From Candidatus Absconditabacterales bacterium (GTDB lineage: Bacteria > Patescibacteriota > Gracilibacteria > Absconditabacterales > Absconditicoccaceae): a DNA stretch of 38,208 nt. A model generated the notes under the pieces. The model did not search any database. It saw nothing but the letters and a program-made list of their open reading frames with translations, and was not told the DNA's origin. Position numbers and translations under genes: made by a program. Positions 20,063 to 29,160 of the stretch are shown here, piece by piece; within the stretch, counting starts at the first letter, position 1; each line of letters starts with the position of its first letter. The DNA lies in contig CALHCH010000081.1 in assembly GCA_937930555.1 (NCBI GenBank), positions 1-38,208 of the forward strand, given 5' to 3'.

Positions 20063-20887
20063 TTAAAATGTGGTTGAAGTACATTTTTCTATATGAGATT
20101 GCATAGCAGTTTTATCATCTATTAATAGATACTTATAGGTCTCTGTATCATCATATTTTGAGTAAATAACATAATCACCATATTTATCATCATACTGATT
20201 AGAAGTCATATTTTTCCCAAACAGCTCTAATGATAGTTTTGTAGAGTTAGATCTATTTGCTTTTACTTTACCAATTTTAACATCTTCAATCACCTCGCAT
20301 TCATATACCATATGATTGATCGGTAGGCTAGTGGTCATCTCCCTTCCATAGTTTCTTTTAAACAACAAAAGGTATGAATTTCTAAGCCTAAAAATATACA
20401 TATATTCATACTCTCCTTTTGTCTTTTTCTCATTCCCCTTAACATAAAACTTTGACTTATCATGATACCCAACTTTGACTATCTTCCGAGGCGGAGTAAG
20501 AGGCAAATTTGGAAAATGAGTCTCAATAAACATTTTTGGCACACCTACTCTCAACACAAAATTATTAAGATTTGGTCCCCAAGTCCACAAAGAGATAACA
20601 ATAATAATCGGGACAAATGGAGATACTCCTAAAATTTTAATAAAAAGAGATTGTTCTATCCCTGCAAACGTGAAAGCAGCATGAGCAATTGCACTAACAA
20701 TTGCCAGCGTGACAACAGCAACTGCAATTAATTTCTTGTATTTTTTCAAAAACACAAATAGATTTAATAATTTACCAAGTCTGATGATTTTATGAATATT
20801 ATCATTATCATCTTCTAAATCTTGAACTTTCATAATTTTTGTTTTAGACTCAAATTTATTAAATTTGCAAAATCCTTCTAGCAACAT
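20063..20887 (-). CDS. Membrane protein of unknown function, 274 aa
   Basis: Intact frame with two predicted membrane segments (about residues 53-77 KLIAVAVVTLAIVSAIAHAA and about 84-103 LFIKILGVSPFVPIIIVISL) and a C-terminal soluble part of about 150 residues rich in beta strands, Lys and Tyr. I do not recognise a family. An alternative start at MKVQDLEDD, about 18 codons in, is possible. No UGA codon occurs among about 14 glycines, unlike most neighbours, although rpsD is nearly as low. One CGG codon is present. It is convergent with nothing and lies upstream of the uvrA leader. Confidence 0.75.
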   Translation of the reverse strand: MLLEGFCKFNKFESKTKIMKVQDLEDDNDNIHKIIRLGKLLNLFVFLKKYKKLIAVAVVTLAIVSAIAHAAFTFAGIEQSLFIKILGVSPFVPIIIVISLWTWGPNLNNFVLRVGVPKMFIETHFPNLPLTPPRKIVKVGYHDKSKFYVKGNEKKTKGEYEYMYIFRLRNSYLLLFKRNYGREMTTSLPINHMVYECEVIEDVKIGKVKANRSNSTKLSLELFGKNMTSNQYDDKYGDYVIYSKYDDTETYKYLLIDDKTAMQSHIEKCTSTTF

Positions 20888-21080
20888 GTCCAGAGATCAA
20901 TTGATTTTTAATAAATCCTCATCGGTTAATAATTTTAAAGAAAACCTCTCTTATAAAAACATACATATGACAACACCATAGTCAATAGGCATACAAAAAT
21001 ATTCTCCCTCAAACTTCTCACCTCCCCCATTAGACCCATATATGTATAGTCGCATCGTTTATTTTTTGTCATACATACAT

Positions 21081-21803
21081 ATGAAACATCTCTTGATAGC
21101 AGGTATTTTTGGAATTATTGGGTTGGGAGCATATACTCATGGTTTTAGCACACCTAGTACATACTCAGCTACTAGTGCAGATATGGCACTGATACAGAGT
21201 ATCCAGCCATCTATAGATCGTATACTGGTAGCAGACGCTGCTCGTGGTCAGCAGATCTTGACTGCTATACAGGGCTTGAGTACGAGATATAGTGTGGATA
21301 CGAGAGAGTACTATATCCTATGAGCTCTCTATGACTATATGGATAGCAATATCAATAAGGTAAGTCAGCAGGTAGTAAGTACTACTCCTGTAGCACAGAC
21401 CACCACTACCACTACAACCGCACCTACACCTGTCCAAAATCACAGTCAGACTATGACTCAAGACACGAGCAATACAGATACTCTACAGCTAGATACATAT
21501 ATGCTCTACTCGCCCAAGATGCTAGATACAGCGATAGAAGCTGGTCTGCAAGTGGTGATTAACTTCCGTGCAGCACGATGTCCTACATGCAAAGCAACCT
21601 CAGATGATATCATAGACAATCAAGATCTGATACCAGAATGAGTGATCATCCTAGAGGCGGATTATGATAAATATATAGACCTCAAAGACAAATACTGAGT
21701 AACTAGACAGACTACATTTGTGTTTTTGGACAAAAATGGAGAGATGGTCAAGCAAGCAAGACTCACAAGAGGCATAGATCAGCTATTGGAAGAGTTGAAA
21801 TAA
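21081..21803 (+). CDS. Secreted thioredoxin-like protein with WCPTC active site, 240 aa
   Basis: Extracytoplasmic redox protein. The start at 21081 gives a signal peptide (MKHLLIAGIFGIIGLGAYTHG); an in-frame ATG at 21042 would add 13 residues. A Thr-rich linker (TTTTTTTAPTPVQ) leads to a thioredoxin fold: VVINFRAA, then CGA-CPTC where the CGA takes the place of the Trp in WCxxC, then VIILEADYDKY, YGVTRQTTFVFLDKNGE and a C-terminal helix. Three UGA glycines. It is followed 206 bases later by a second protein with a similar C-terminal domain. Likely role: thiol exchange in the envelope. Confidence 0.87.
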
Positions 21804-21977
21804 AGACGTAGATATTTTAGTATATAGGTAATTTTAAACACTGGCTGTAAAAGTCGTTTATAACATTCTGATTTAAACAAATGAGTGATATTTGTTACAT
21901 ACATATAAATACCCCGATTGCTAAGTAAGTAACGAATATAGAAATAGCAACTTTTACTCAAACAGAATGAATCGAAA

Positions 21978-21996
21978 ACCCCGTAGGGGTATTTTA
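21978..21996 (+). terminator. Terminator-like hairpin between the two thioredoxin-fold genes
   Basis: Stem acccc-gta-ggggt followed by attttat, 13 bases before the next ATG. Weak T run; it may end the upstream transcript or be a leader hairpin of the downstream gene. The remaining spacer (21804-21977) is AT-rich with no visible gene. Confidence 0.45.
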
Positions 21997-22009
21997 TCCA
22001 AACCATATT

Positions 22010-22945
22010 ATGACAAAAAAACTTCTCGGAGGATTATTTTTGTTGGTCGGTGTGATCATCAGTAGTACGCTATGGGTGACACGCACTACAGCACAGGTGG
22101 AGGTCACTACGAGCTTCACAGATGTGATCGAGTGGATGCATACTGTCTGACTGACCAAGTATAACTCTGTGGAAGAGTTTAGGCCGTTTGATAGTATCAC
22201 GAGATGAGAGGCGGCGAAGTTTGTGGCTCAGTATGCCAGACTGGCTGTATTGCCCAAGGACTACCTCCAGTGTGAGTTCAATGATATACAGTGATATGAC
22301 AGCACCCTCACCCCACATATCAAGCAAGCCTGCTACTATGGTCTGATGAAATGATCCAATGGTCAGTATAGACCAGAGTGACTTATCACCGAAGCAGAAG
22401 CAATCACCGTCGTGATGAGAAGTGTATATGGATTTTTTGAGGAGACGGCAGATCCTTGGTATATCGCATACTACAATAGATGAGAGGCACTATGACTCAT
22501 CACTGATGAGACCCTAGACTCAGTAGGTACCACCAATATCTCTAGAGAAAAACTCGGTACTCGACTCTATCAGGCCAACCTACTTAATACTCCAGAATGA
22601 GAGTTTTATAGCACCAATCCAGGTCAGGCACATTACCAAAAATACACAAAGCAAAAGTTTGATGATGCGATCGCGAGTGGCAAGCAAGTGGCGATGTTTT
22701 TTCACCTCAAGAGCTGTCCACTATGCCATGGGATGAGAGATATCATCAATGATGGTATAGCTGATGGTGATATACCTAGCGATGTGAGGATATACGAAGT
22801 AGATTTTGAGGACTCAGATGAATTTAAGCAAGCATATAACGTAAAAGGTCAAACCACCTTTGTATTCTTTGACTCAGAGGGTAACGATATAGAGACTACC
22901 AGGAGCATCTTTGGGATTGATCAGCTATTAGAGAGATTTGAGTAG
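22010..22945 (+). CDS. Secreted SLH-domain protein with C-terminal thioredoxin-like domain, 311 aa
   Basis: N-terminal signal peptide (KKLLGGLFLLVGVIISSTLW), then S-layer-homology type segments: SFTDVIEWMHTVGLTKYN with FRPFDSITRGEAAKFVAQYA, and a second, CYYGLMKGSNGQYRPEGLIT. The C-terminal 110 residues form a thioredoxin-like domain with CPLC (FFHLKSCPLCHGM), TTFVFFDSEGN and a final helix, close to the end of the preceding protein (IDQLLE in both). About ten UGA glycines. SLH domains bind secondary cell-wall polymers, so the redox domain is probably held at the cell surface. Unusual fusion; exact role unknown. Confidence 0.83.
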
Positions 22946-22961
22946 GATAAAATTTATAAAC

Positions 22962-22995
22962 AAAAAACTTCTCACTCGACAGTGAGAAGTTTTTT
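22962..22995 (+). terminator. Strong bidirectional intrinsic terminator
   Basis: A 15-bp stem aaaaaacttctcact/agtgagaagtttttt with loop cgac. It serves the SLH-thioredoxin gene on the plus strand and the DUF2188 gene on the minus strand. Confidence 0.93.
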
Positions 22996-23011
22996 GTTGT
23001 TTTGAAAAATA

Positions 23012-23245
23012 CTATCTTCTATCTCTTGGCGGAAAGGGATCTCTGCCATATGAATTACTTTGAGATATTCTTCAATTCTTATTTTGAATTTTTAATTCTG
23101 ATTTGTGATTTCTTGCTATCTCTCTCGCTCTATCAATTGCATCAGACTTAATATCAAGATGTGCAGAATCTCTAGATGATCACGACTTGTGAATTCTCCA
23201 TCATCCATTTTCCTTTGGCGATACCCAAACTTGTCATCTTGCCAT
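23012..23245 (-). CDS. DUF2188 family protein, 77 aa
   Basis: Small conserved protein of unknown function. Motifs: VWVSPKENGGWRIHKSGSS, SDAIDRAREIARNHKSELKI and GRISQSNSYGRDPFPPRD; the SYGxDPFPP end and SELxIHxxxGRI pattern are characteristic of DUF2188. Four or more glycines are UGA, hence no long frame in the standard code. Length is typical. Downstream is the strong terminator at 22962-22995; upstream, 28 bases away, ends the next minus gene, so both may share a transcript. Confidence 0.85.
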
Positions 23246-23273
23246 CTCTCGAAAAGGTTAACATTTAAAATAT

Positions 23274-23858
23274 TTATACTTCTATTGTATCTAATTCTTC
23301 AAATTTTGCAATAATTTCTTTCTTTAAGGGATGATCTGGATCTTCTATGGCGCCTTCAATAAAGTATACTGCTGCTGCAAGATCTTCTTTTTTTGTTTTT
23401 AAACTCCGCTCTTCATAGTAACAGTTTGCCAAATAGAAGTCAAGAGTAGCTCTTTTCCTGTCATCTCTTAATACAAAGCTCTCTGATCTTAGAGAAGAGA
23501 ATGCATCAATTGATTTACGATACTGTCTCGAAAGAAAAAAGCTAGTAGCATACATAAGCTGATTATTAAACTCCAAAGCATCTTGCATCTCTGATTCAAT
23601 CTCTCATAACTCATTCTTTGCTGATACAACTTTTTGTTTAACATCCTCAATCCTAAAGCCAGTATATACAAAGAAAACTGCAAAAATCGTACTCAATATA
23701 GTCATCATTGTCATCCAAAAGTCTGAACGATCAATACTCTGATTATATGGATTTACGACTTGAGGCAATAATTTATTCGATCAATTATCTTGATTAGATA
23801 AAGCTGAAAATCAAAATAATCATAATGGAATTAAAAATACAAGTATAGTCTTTTTCAT
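23274..23858 (-). CDS. Signal-peptide/membrane-anchored helical-repeat protein, 194 aa
   Basis: Hypothetical. The N-terminus MKKTILVFLIPLGLFGFSAL is a signal peptide. A membrane segment follows (MTILSTIFAVFFVYTGF, about residues 52-68), then a coiled-coil stretch (IEDVKQKVVSAKNELGEIE), then TPR-like helices (ATSFFLSRQYRKSIDAFSSL, YLANCYYEE). Four UGA glycines in the first third. I do not recognise a named family; the layout suggests an envelope scaffold or complex-assembly protein. It lies directly upstream of the DUF2188 gene on the same strand. Confidence 0.72.
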
Positions 23859-23884
23859 TTACTAAAACAATAATATAAAAGAAT

Positions 23885-24475
23885 CTAGTATCTCCTCATA
23901 CTTCCTACCACTACCCCAAATATGGATAGCTCTCACTGTGGATAGATGACAGAAAAGTTGGGGTTATCTGGATGGAGCTCTCGTGTATGACCAGTATTGG
24001 TGGCTCATTTTTGGAGTCGTTTGACGGTGTATTCGTTGTCTACCATAGCTATGACCATATCTCACTCAGTGTGAGGTATACTAGTATCTACTGCCACTAC
24101 ATCTCATTCATGCAGACCTGCATCTTTCATACTTTCGCCCTTTACTCTCAGCAGCACTGTCTGAGTAGGATTGTCCACCAGATATTCTTCAATATTGATA
24201 GGTGTAGAGGTGGGATCTGATATATCCACTGGTGTTCATGCCTGCACAGAATCAAACAACGGTATACTCACTAGTCTCTCGCCTGGATAGTAACTACCAT
24301 CTTTTTTGGTTAGATATCATTCGTCCAACATCTGTTGAAAAAAACGGTATACCGCACTCTTGGATTGCACGCCTATGATAGACTTGGATGCTTCGAAGGT
24401 CGGTACCGTACGGTACTCAAAATAAAACTTGCGAAACTTAGTGAGGTAGACCTGAAACAGGGATGGTTTGGACAT
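23885..24475 (-). CDS. lexA: LexA-type SOS repressor (S24 peptidase), 196 aa
   Basis: Transcriptional repressor that self-cleaves after RecA activation. N-terminal winged helix (TVPTFEASKSII...SAVYRFFQQMLDEGYLTKKD), cleavage site Ala-Gly in SVQAGTPVDI, catalytic Ser in RVKGESMKDAG and Lys in EYTVK. The residue after that Lys is CGA, normally Arg but Trp under the code inferred here. Glycines around the active site (HEGDVVAVD, TEGDMVIAMVD) include UGA. Length is typical. Its promoter at 24575-24629 carries two SOS-type boxes, indicating autoregulation. Confidence 0.93.
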
Positions 24476-24574
24476 AGTGAGGAATAGGGAATAAAGAAAT
24501 AAGAGTGAATAAACAACAGTGAAGAGCTAGAAGTAAGCAGCAGAACCAATTACTAATTACTAATTACTACATAA

Positions 24575-24629
24575 AGAACATTAGTTCTTTTATAAACAAT
24601 CAAAACGAGAATGCAAGAACTTTTGTTCT
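24575..24629 (-). promoter_or_regulatory. lexA promoter with two SOS boxes
   Basis: Minus-strand -35 TTGCAT (24611-24616) and -10 TATAAA (24589-24594), spacing 16. Two near-identical palindromes of the Gram-positive SOS-box type (GAAC-N4-GTTC) flank them: agaacattagttct at 24575-24588, just after the -10, and agaacttttgttct at 24616-24629, touching the -35. A LexA dimer at either would block RNA polymerase. Confidence 0.85.
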
Positions 24630-24664
24630 CTTTTGTGCAACAGAGTGGTGCCAAAAAACTCAAA

Positions 24665-24694
24665 CAAAAAACTAAGCAATACAGCTTAGTTTTT
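24665..24694 (-). terminator. Terminator after the YceI-like gene
   Basis: Stem actaagc/gcttagt with a 6-nt loop; A5 on the left and T5 on the right make it usable in both directions. It lies about 20 bases past the stop of the YceI-like gene. Confidence 0.85.
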
Positions 24695-24715
24695 CGGTTT
24701 TTTTGTAAGCAACAA

Positions 24716-25411
24716 TTAGTAAGCAATCATTATATCAAAATCTATATCATCAGCCACAAGAGCTCATTTGATACCATCTCATACATTTCGGTTGCTACTA
24801 TCTATACTAAATGAAGCTGTTGCTCAACCATCCACTGGCTGTATATCAAAAGTAATTGTGTCAGTAACATCTTTGATAGTCAATTCTGCTGTTGCTGTAG
24901 ATCACTCTACAGACTTGATAGCCAATCTTGCTGTAGGATAAGCCTCAACATCAAAAAAGTCGTCTGCCTTGAGGTGATTGTCTAATGAATCGCTATCAAT
25001 ATCCAATGCATTGATACTCTCCATATCCACCACAAATTCACCAGCAACTATATTACCTCACTCAAGCTTGACGCTACCAGACTGTATTGCAACATCTCCA
25101 TTGTGAGATTTGCCTGCTGATCTACCTTCCCACTCGAGTTTTGATGCAGTTGTATTTATTGCAACCAATCCATCAGCATCATCTTCAACTGCTACATCAG
25201 AATCAGCATCATCTTCAACTGCTACATCAGCATCAGCATCATCTTCAACTGCTACATCAGCATCAGCATCAACTGCTACATCAGCATCAGCATCATCTTC
25301 AACTGCTACATCAGCATCAGCAGAGTCATCATTATTCCCCATGCCTAGCGTCCCCCAAGCTAAGATAGCTAAGATCAACAAAAGAAGTGTCCATAGTCGT
25401 GATTTTTTCAT
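24716..25411 (-). CDS. YceI-like secreted protein with acidic DADVAVED repeats, 231 aa
   Basis: YceI proteins are periplasmic lipocalin-like carriers of isoprenoid-type ligands. Here a signal/anchor segment (SRLWTLLLLILAILAWGTLG) is followed by about 55 residues of tandem acidic repeats (unit DADADVAVED), then a YceI-like domain: SKLEWEGRSAGKSHNGDVAI, SGSVKLEGGNIVAGEFVVDM, LDNHLKADDFFDVEAYPTA, LTIKDVTDTITFDI and a C-terminal FDIMIAY. Three or four UGA glycines in the last third. The repeat DNA (30-bp units, 25171-25325) could vary in copy number. Ligand unknown. Confidence 0.85.
25171..25325. repeat. In-frame 30-bp coding tandem repeat
   Basis: About five units of catcagcatcatcttcaact plus gctacatcag within the YceI-like gene, one unit shortened. 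The unit length is a multiple of three, so copy-number change would lengthen or shorten the acidic linker without shifting the frame. Confidence 0.9.
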
Positions 25412-25460
25412 GTGTACAAATAAACAAAGTAAAGTGGAGTATATATAAGAAAGTGTAGTG

Positions 25461-25490
25461 AAAAAAAAAGAGGAGTACTCAATCCTCTTT
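25461..25490 (-). terminator. Terminator after the CPBP protease gene
   Basis: Stem aaagagga/tcctcttt with a run of A9 on the plus strand, i.e. a T run on the minus strand. It follows the stop at 25508 by 18 bases. Confidence 0.85.
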
Positions 25491-25507
25491 ACAATAACTC
25501 ATCTAAT

Positions 25508-26284
25508 CTATATGTCCAATTCGAGTCCATATGCCTGCTCTAGTCGTAGTGCAAGCACGCCCATACCATTGATCAGCAGATGAAACAAAAAACTATATCG
25601 CATACTCTGCGTCTTGTAGTATATCACTCACAATATCATCGCCAAAATAAACAGATTTCGGAATACAGCAAATTCTAAGTGTATCAAAGCAAAAATAAAC
25701 GCCGCTAACACCACTCATCATCGACGTCGACGCTGCATCAGTGCATCGGTGATCAGTCATCTATACACCAATTCTTCTACTATTGGTCACACAATCGCTA
25801 CCATCAAAAACATCATGATCCAGTCCATGGCTCACTCTGTGTTGATCTGCTGGAGCATCTGTACCACTCACTGCTCACCATACAATCCTGGTATCACAAT
25901 CCCCGTACTATCTAGCACTGTATACAGCACTGCATTCAATATCATATAACCAAAAAATCCACCAACCACTCGTTTCCAAAACAAGCCTCGACCTTTTCGC
26001 TGATTTCTCTCGTTCAGATAGTGTACAAAGCTGTCTAGACCATGTCGTCATCACTCTTCCAGGCTCCATCGCAGCACCAATAATGTGAGTAATTGTTGCA
26101 CACCAAATAGTATATACAAGGTAGATCCCTCTAGCATTGCCTCGGGTCCAAATATTCAAGCAAGACCTGCTCCTATCAGTATAAAAAACACCAGCATCAT
26201 CACATAGCCTACCAAGAAAATTCATACAGACGTGAGAGGTTTTTTTGCCACTATATTATCTACATTTATATCCAGCTTTTCCAT
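25508..26284 (-). CDS. CPBP (CAAX) family intramembrane protease, 258 aa
   Basis: Membrane glutamic-type/metal-dependent endopeptidase of the Rce1/CPBP group. Motif 1 GPIVEELVYRGLI (Glu-Glu-x3-Arg), motif 2 FALIHLE (Phe-x3-His) and motif 3 FLFHLLINGMG (His-x3-Asn) are all present, among six or more hydrophobic segments. CGA codons in the SM-CGA-YSFLFH stretch fit the Trp commonly found before motif 3. Eight or more UGA glycines. It is the second gene after the NfeD-like gene (53-base spacer). Bacterial CPBP proteins often act in peptide maturation or immunity; the substrate is unknown. Confidence 0.92.
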
Positions 26285-26337
26285 TTTGTTATATAAAAAT
26301 TCATAAAGCATCTTACAGATATTTGGATTATTGAGGC

Positions 26338-26763
26338 TTATCTTTTTACGTTTACTACATTATCATCCATTGATATGACGCTGACTGTATCTCACACAGC
26401 ATAGTCTGCATCACTATGTATGTTTCGATACATACCTTCATATTTGATCACATCTCTTTTGTTGACATGTTGTACCACAAATTTTTTGCCTATGATGCTA
26501 TCACCACTCATTGGACTAGGCTCATCTATACCACGTATCTTGGGCAACACAAGTAGTCTCGTAAGCAAAATAGCCAATATAGCTGCCGCAAGGAATATAG
26601 CTCCTGACAGGTATCGATTGGTGATATCTATACCAAGCATATAAGACAGAAATGCAGCAACAAAAGCGGCAATGCCCAATGCCAAGAAGTCAAACGACAT
26701 CACAAACATCTCCAAAATCAAAAACACTACTCACAAAGCAATCCAATATAATCGAAAATCCAT
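26338..26763 (-). CDS. NfeD-like membrane protein, 141 aa
   Basis: Short NfeD family member: two to three membrane helices (YWIALGVVFLILEMFVMSF, LALGIAAFVAAFLSYMLG, LSGAIFLAAAILAILLTRLL) followed by a soluble OB-like domain (GDSIIGKKFVVQHV, then GMYRNIHSDADYAVGDTVSV). NfeD proteins cooperate with stomatin/flotillin-type SPFH proteins or membrane proteases; no SPFH gene is visible. It is followed by the CPBP protease, which may be a functional link. Two UGA glycines. Confidence 0.87.
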
Positions 26764-26802
26764 GTCAACAAAAAGAGAGTAAAATATACAAAAGTTTTAC
26801 AC

Positions 26803-26831
26803 AAAAAAACAAAAGTTTTCTAATACTTTTG
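26803..26831 (-). terminator. Terminator after the FecR-like gene
   Basis: Minus-strand stem CAAAAGT/ACTTTTG followed by T7. It lies about 90 bases past the stop at 26920 and separates that gene from the NfeD-CPBP pair. Confidence 0.8.
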
Positions 26832-26919
26832 TTTATAGTGTATTGATGCTAAATGTGAATACGAGTTTGTAGACATAAAACACTCTAGCACAAAATCTTG
26901 TATAAAGTCGCGAGTGCAC

Positions 26920-28719
26920 CTACAACATCAAATATCATCTCTGAGAAGCTGGCACCGCCAAGACGTCATTCACTATACAATCAAAATCACACAATGGATC
27001 CACGCTTCATACTGGGATAGTCTGCACCAAGCGCAATCGAGCAATTACTCACTTAATTTTGTTGATATATACCGGAGGCACAAATCGTTTGGACTCCAAA
27101 GCGGTGATCATTGCTTGGAGTGAATTGGCCAACCCTGCAGGAGAAGATCTATCAAGAGAGATATCTCATATAAGAGTGCTAGATATAGGAGCAAAGGTAT
27201 TGGTAAGCTGTACAAGTCCATTACTAGATGCAGTGGTATTGCCGTGAGCATAGTTTGTTACCACAGCGCGCACACTACTCATTAGTCATCATACATTGGT
27301 TGCTCATTGCAACATTGCGAGATCTGTGCCTCATACCACTCTTTTTTGGGGGACTTGAGGGGCAGTATCGGGCAGTGTAGGCTCAGCTTGCAAGCTCTCT
27401 CACTCGACTTGTGTATCTTCCTGGATGAGCTCAACCAATTCTTGAGGAACACTAGCAATTGGTGCAGTATTTGGTGTAGCTATATCGTCGTTGGTCTTGG
27501 TATCTTGATCAAGATCCAATGATGTATCGATATCATCGGGAGGCAAAATAGGCTGCACACCTCTCACAATAGCATCAGATCCAGCATCAATCTCACTCAA
27601 ATCTTGTTTGACTTCATCAGTATCTTGGTTTTTTTCAATAGTTGATTCTCATTGTTTATCAGGAGCCTGAGCCAGGATAGTAGATTTTGGAGTAGGGCCG
27701 ACAGTGTCAGTAGCGGCTCAGCTTGTGTCTACGATAGCAGGATCTGGCTGTATAGTATATGATATAGAGATATCTTCTTTGAGAGTTGCTGCTAGCTCTT
27801 GAGCTTGCTCATCATTCAATACTATCTGAGGATCTACTGCCACGATATCGGCGATAGTTATCTCACCATTGATAGATGCGGTTTGCTGTGTATCTAGCTG
27901 AGTGACTACCGATTCTTCTTGGATCACTCTAGTGAGAGTAAGCTCTGCACCAGTGTTTTCTATGAGCTGTTTGCCATCATCTTGGGTAGTGATCGTCACA
28001 TCTATCTCACCATCATCGGTATTGGAGCTGATTTCAAGATCTGGAGTCTTTATTACCACTTGGACAGACTTTTTCGGGATATTAATTTTTTGTGTGGGTA
28101 ATGTCGACGATGTTGGCGATGTTGACGTCGGACTTGCTGATGGAGTAGGACTTTCCTCCACTCTCTGTTCTGCCACATCTTCTACAGGATCCATAGACTT
28201 GAGCTCTACAAATTCACCAGAAATCATATTGATCACATAGATATCCCCTACCTTCTCAACCTCAAACTCGGCAGGACCAACAATCTTGGCCTGCACGCCA
28301 TCTTGTACAGAAAACGTCATCTCTGCTCACTCCAACAACAATACCTTGTCAGAACTCACAAGACTATCCGTCTCCTTGATCTCACCATTGCTCGTGATGG
28401 TCACCCCTCATACCGTCTGTATGATAGTCCCGATTTCATCTGCATACGTAAGCGTCTGAGCAGGATCAGCCTTGAATGTAATAAGCCCATCATCAGCTCT
28501 CCACTCCCCAGAATTTTGTCAACCAAAACTACTAAAATACAATATCCCCAACAAACTAATAGCAACTAACGAAAGTGTCGCTACTCTCGAATAATTAGTC
28601 ACCCTAGAAAAGAATCATTTTTGAGATTTTTTTGCTTCAAAACGACGAAAAATCAGCTCTTTGGTCTCAGAGCTGAGCTGGGTAGATTGTATATCTTGTA
28701 AATAGTCTGTAAACTTCAT
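26920..28719 (-). CDS. FecR-like single-pass membrane protein with long acidic low-complexity tail, 599 aa
   Basis: The first about 40 residues are cytoplasmic (MKFTDYLQDIQSTQLSSETK), like anti-sigma regions. One membrane helix follows (YSRVATLSLVAISLLGILYF), then a FecR-type beta domain (residues about 75-150: TYADEIGTIIQTVGGVTITS, SDKVLLLEGAEMTFSV, AKIVGPAEFEVEKVGD). The remaining about 440 residues are Pro/Ser/Thr- and Asp/Glu-rich, with a folded-looking end containing two cysteines. FecR proteins normally signal through an ECF sigma factor; none is adjacent. Eight or more UGA glycines confirm the frame. It may be a surface sensor or scaffold. Confidence 0.8.
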
Positions 28720-28790
28720 TGGTTGGGTAAGTGATTTGTTAGGTGATATAATTTTGATTTGTTGCTAGTTGTACGAATCAACTGGACATA

Positions 28791-28811
28791 TGTGACAAGA
28801 TATTTGACACA
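28791..28811. promoter_or_regulatory. Operator-like inverted repeat upstream of the FecR-like gene
   Basis: tgtgacaagatatttgacaca has arms TGTGnCAA/TTGnCACA, the layout of a CRP/FNR-type dimer site. It lies 72 bases upstream of the start codon. No cognate regulator is visible in the window, so this is suggestive only. Confidence 0.35.
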
Positions 28812-28831
28812 TTTTTGATAATGTGTTATTG

Positions 28832-28861
28832 AAAAATGTGGTGCTAGATATCTAGCACCAC
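28832..28861 (-). terminator. Perfect 24-bp palindrome plus T run: terminator of the candidate ncRNA
   Basis: gtggtgctagat/atctagcaccac is a perfect palindrome (28838-28861), followed on the minus strand by A-T5. It is one of the strongest hairpins of the window and ends the RNA starting near 29125. Confidence 0.85.
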
Positions 28862-29125
28862 GTGTTGCTTAGAGCATTGATTATACACAGTATATAGTAG
28901 GCTGATACAATAATAACAAAACACATTAGTGCGCTTCGCTTGTATTTGCATGTCCTCGCTTTAGTGCCATTACGCAATATACCATGCCACAATACTATGT
29001 GGGGCGCAACCGCCCTTCGAGTCACCACCGCAATATATGAACCATATAGATTTAATACTGTAAAAATGAGGACTCTTAATCCGCCTTATCAATGAACTTC
29101 AAACAACTCTTACATAAAAAGTGTT
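28832..29125 (-). ncRNA. Candidate novel non-coding RNA, about 295 nt
   Basis: A sigma70-type promoter (29132-29160) and a strong terminator (28832-28861) bracket a stretch with no coding frame longer than about 15 codons. The RNA ends can pair: GTTGTTT near the 5' end with AAGCAAC just before the terminator, and GTCCTC with GAGGAC further in. Internal hairpins include GGGC-GGTTG-CGCCC (as GGGCGGTTGCGCCC) and CCACA-TAGTAT-TGTGG. I looked for and did not find signatures of tmRNA, RNase P RNA, SRP RNA or a rod-like 6S RNA. Confidence 0.6.
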
Positions 29126-29131
29126 CAGTTT

Positions 29132-29160
29132 TTTATACTCAATACCACACAATAAGTCAA
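29132..29160 (-). promoter_or_regulatory. Promoter of the candidate ncRNA
   Basis: Minus strand -35 TTGACT (29155-29160), 17-bp spacer, -10 TATAAA (29132-29137). Predicted start near 29125. No start codon follows in a usable frame. Confidence 0.7.

Noticed and set aside
24611-24814. Plus-strand 67-codon frame across the lexA promoter.
   Set aside because: It spans SOS boxes, a terminator and the end of the YceI-like gene; composition looks random.
25171-25325. Possible CRISPR array (regular 30-bp repeats).
   Set aside because: Units are contiguous without unique spacers and encode an in-frame protein repeat.
25087-25448. Two plus-strand frames with His/Gln/Leu- or Ser/Ala/Thr-rich repeats.
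   Set aside because: Antisense readings of the DADVAVED-coding repeat of the YceI-like gene; no initiation context or family.
28832-29125. Identification of the ncRNA as tmRNA, RNase P RNA or SRP RNA.
   Set aside because: None of the diagnostic motifs (tag ORF and tRNA-like ends, P4 core, GGAAG-type domain IV loop) could be found by eye.
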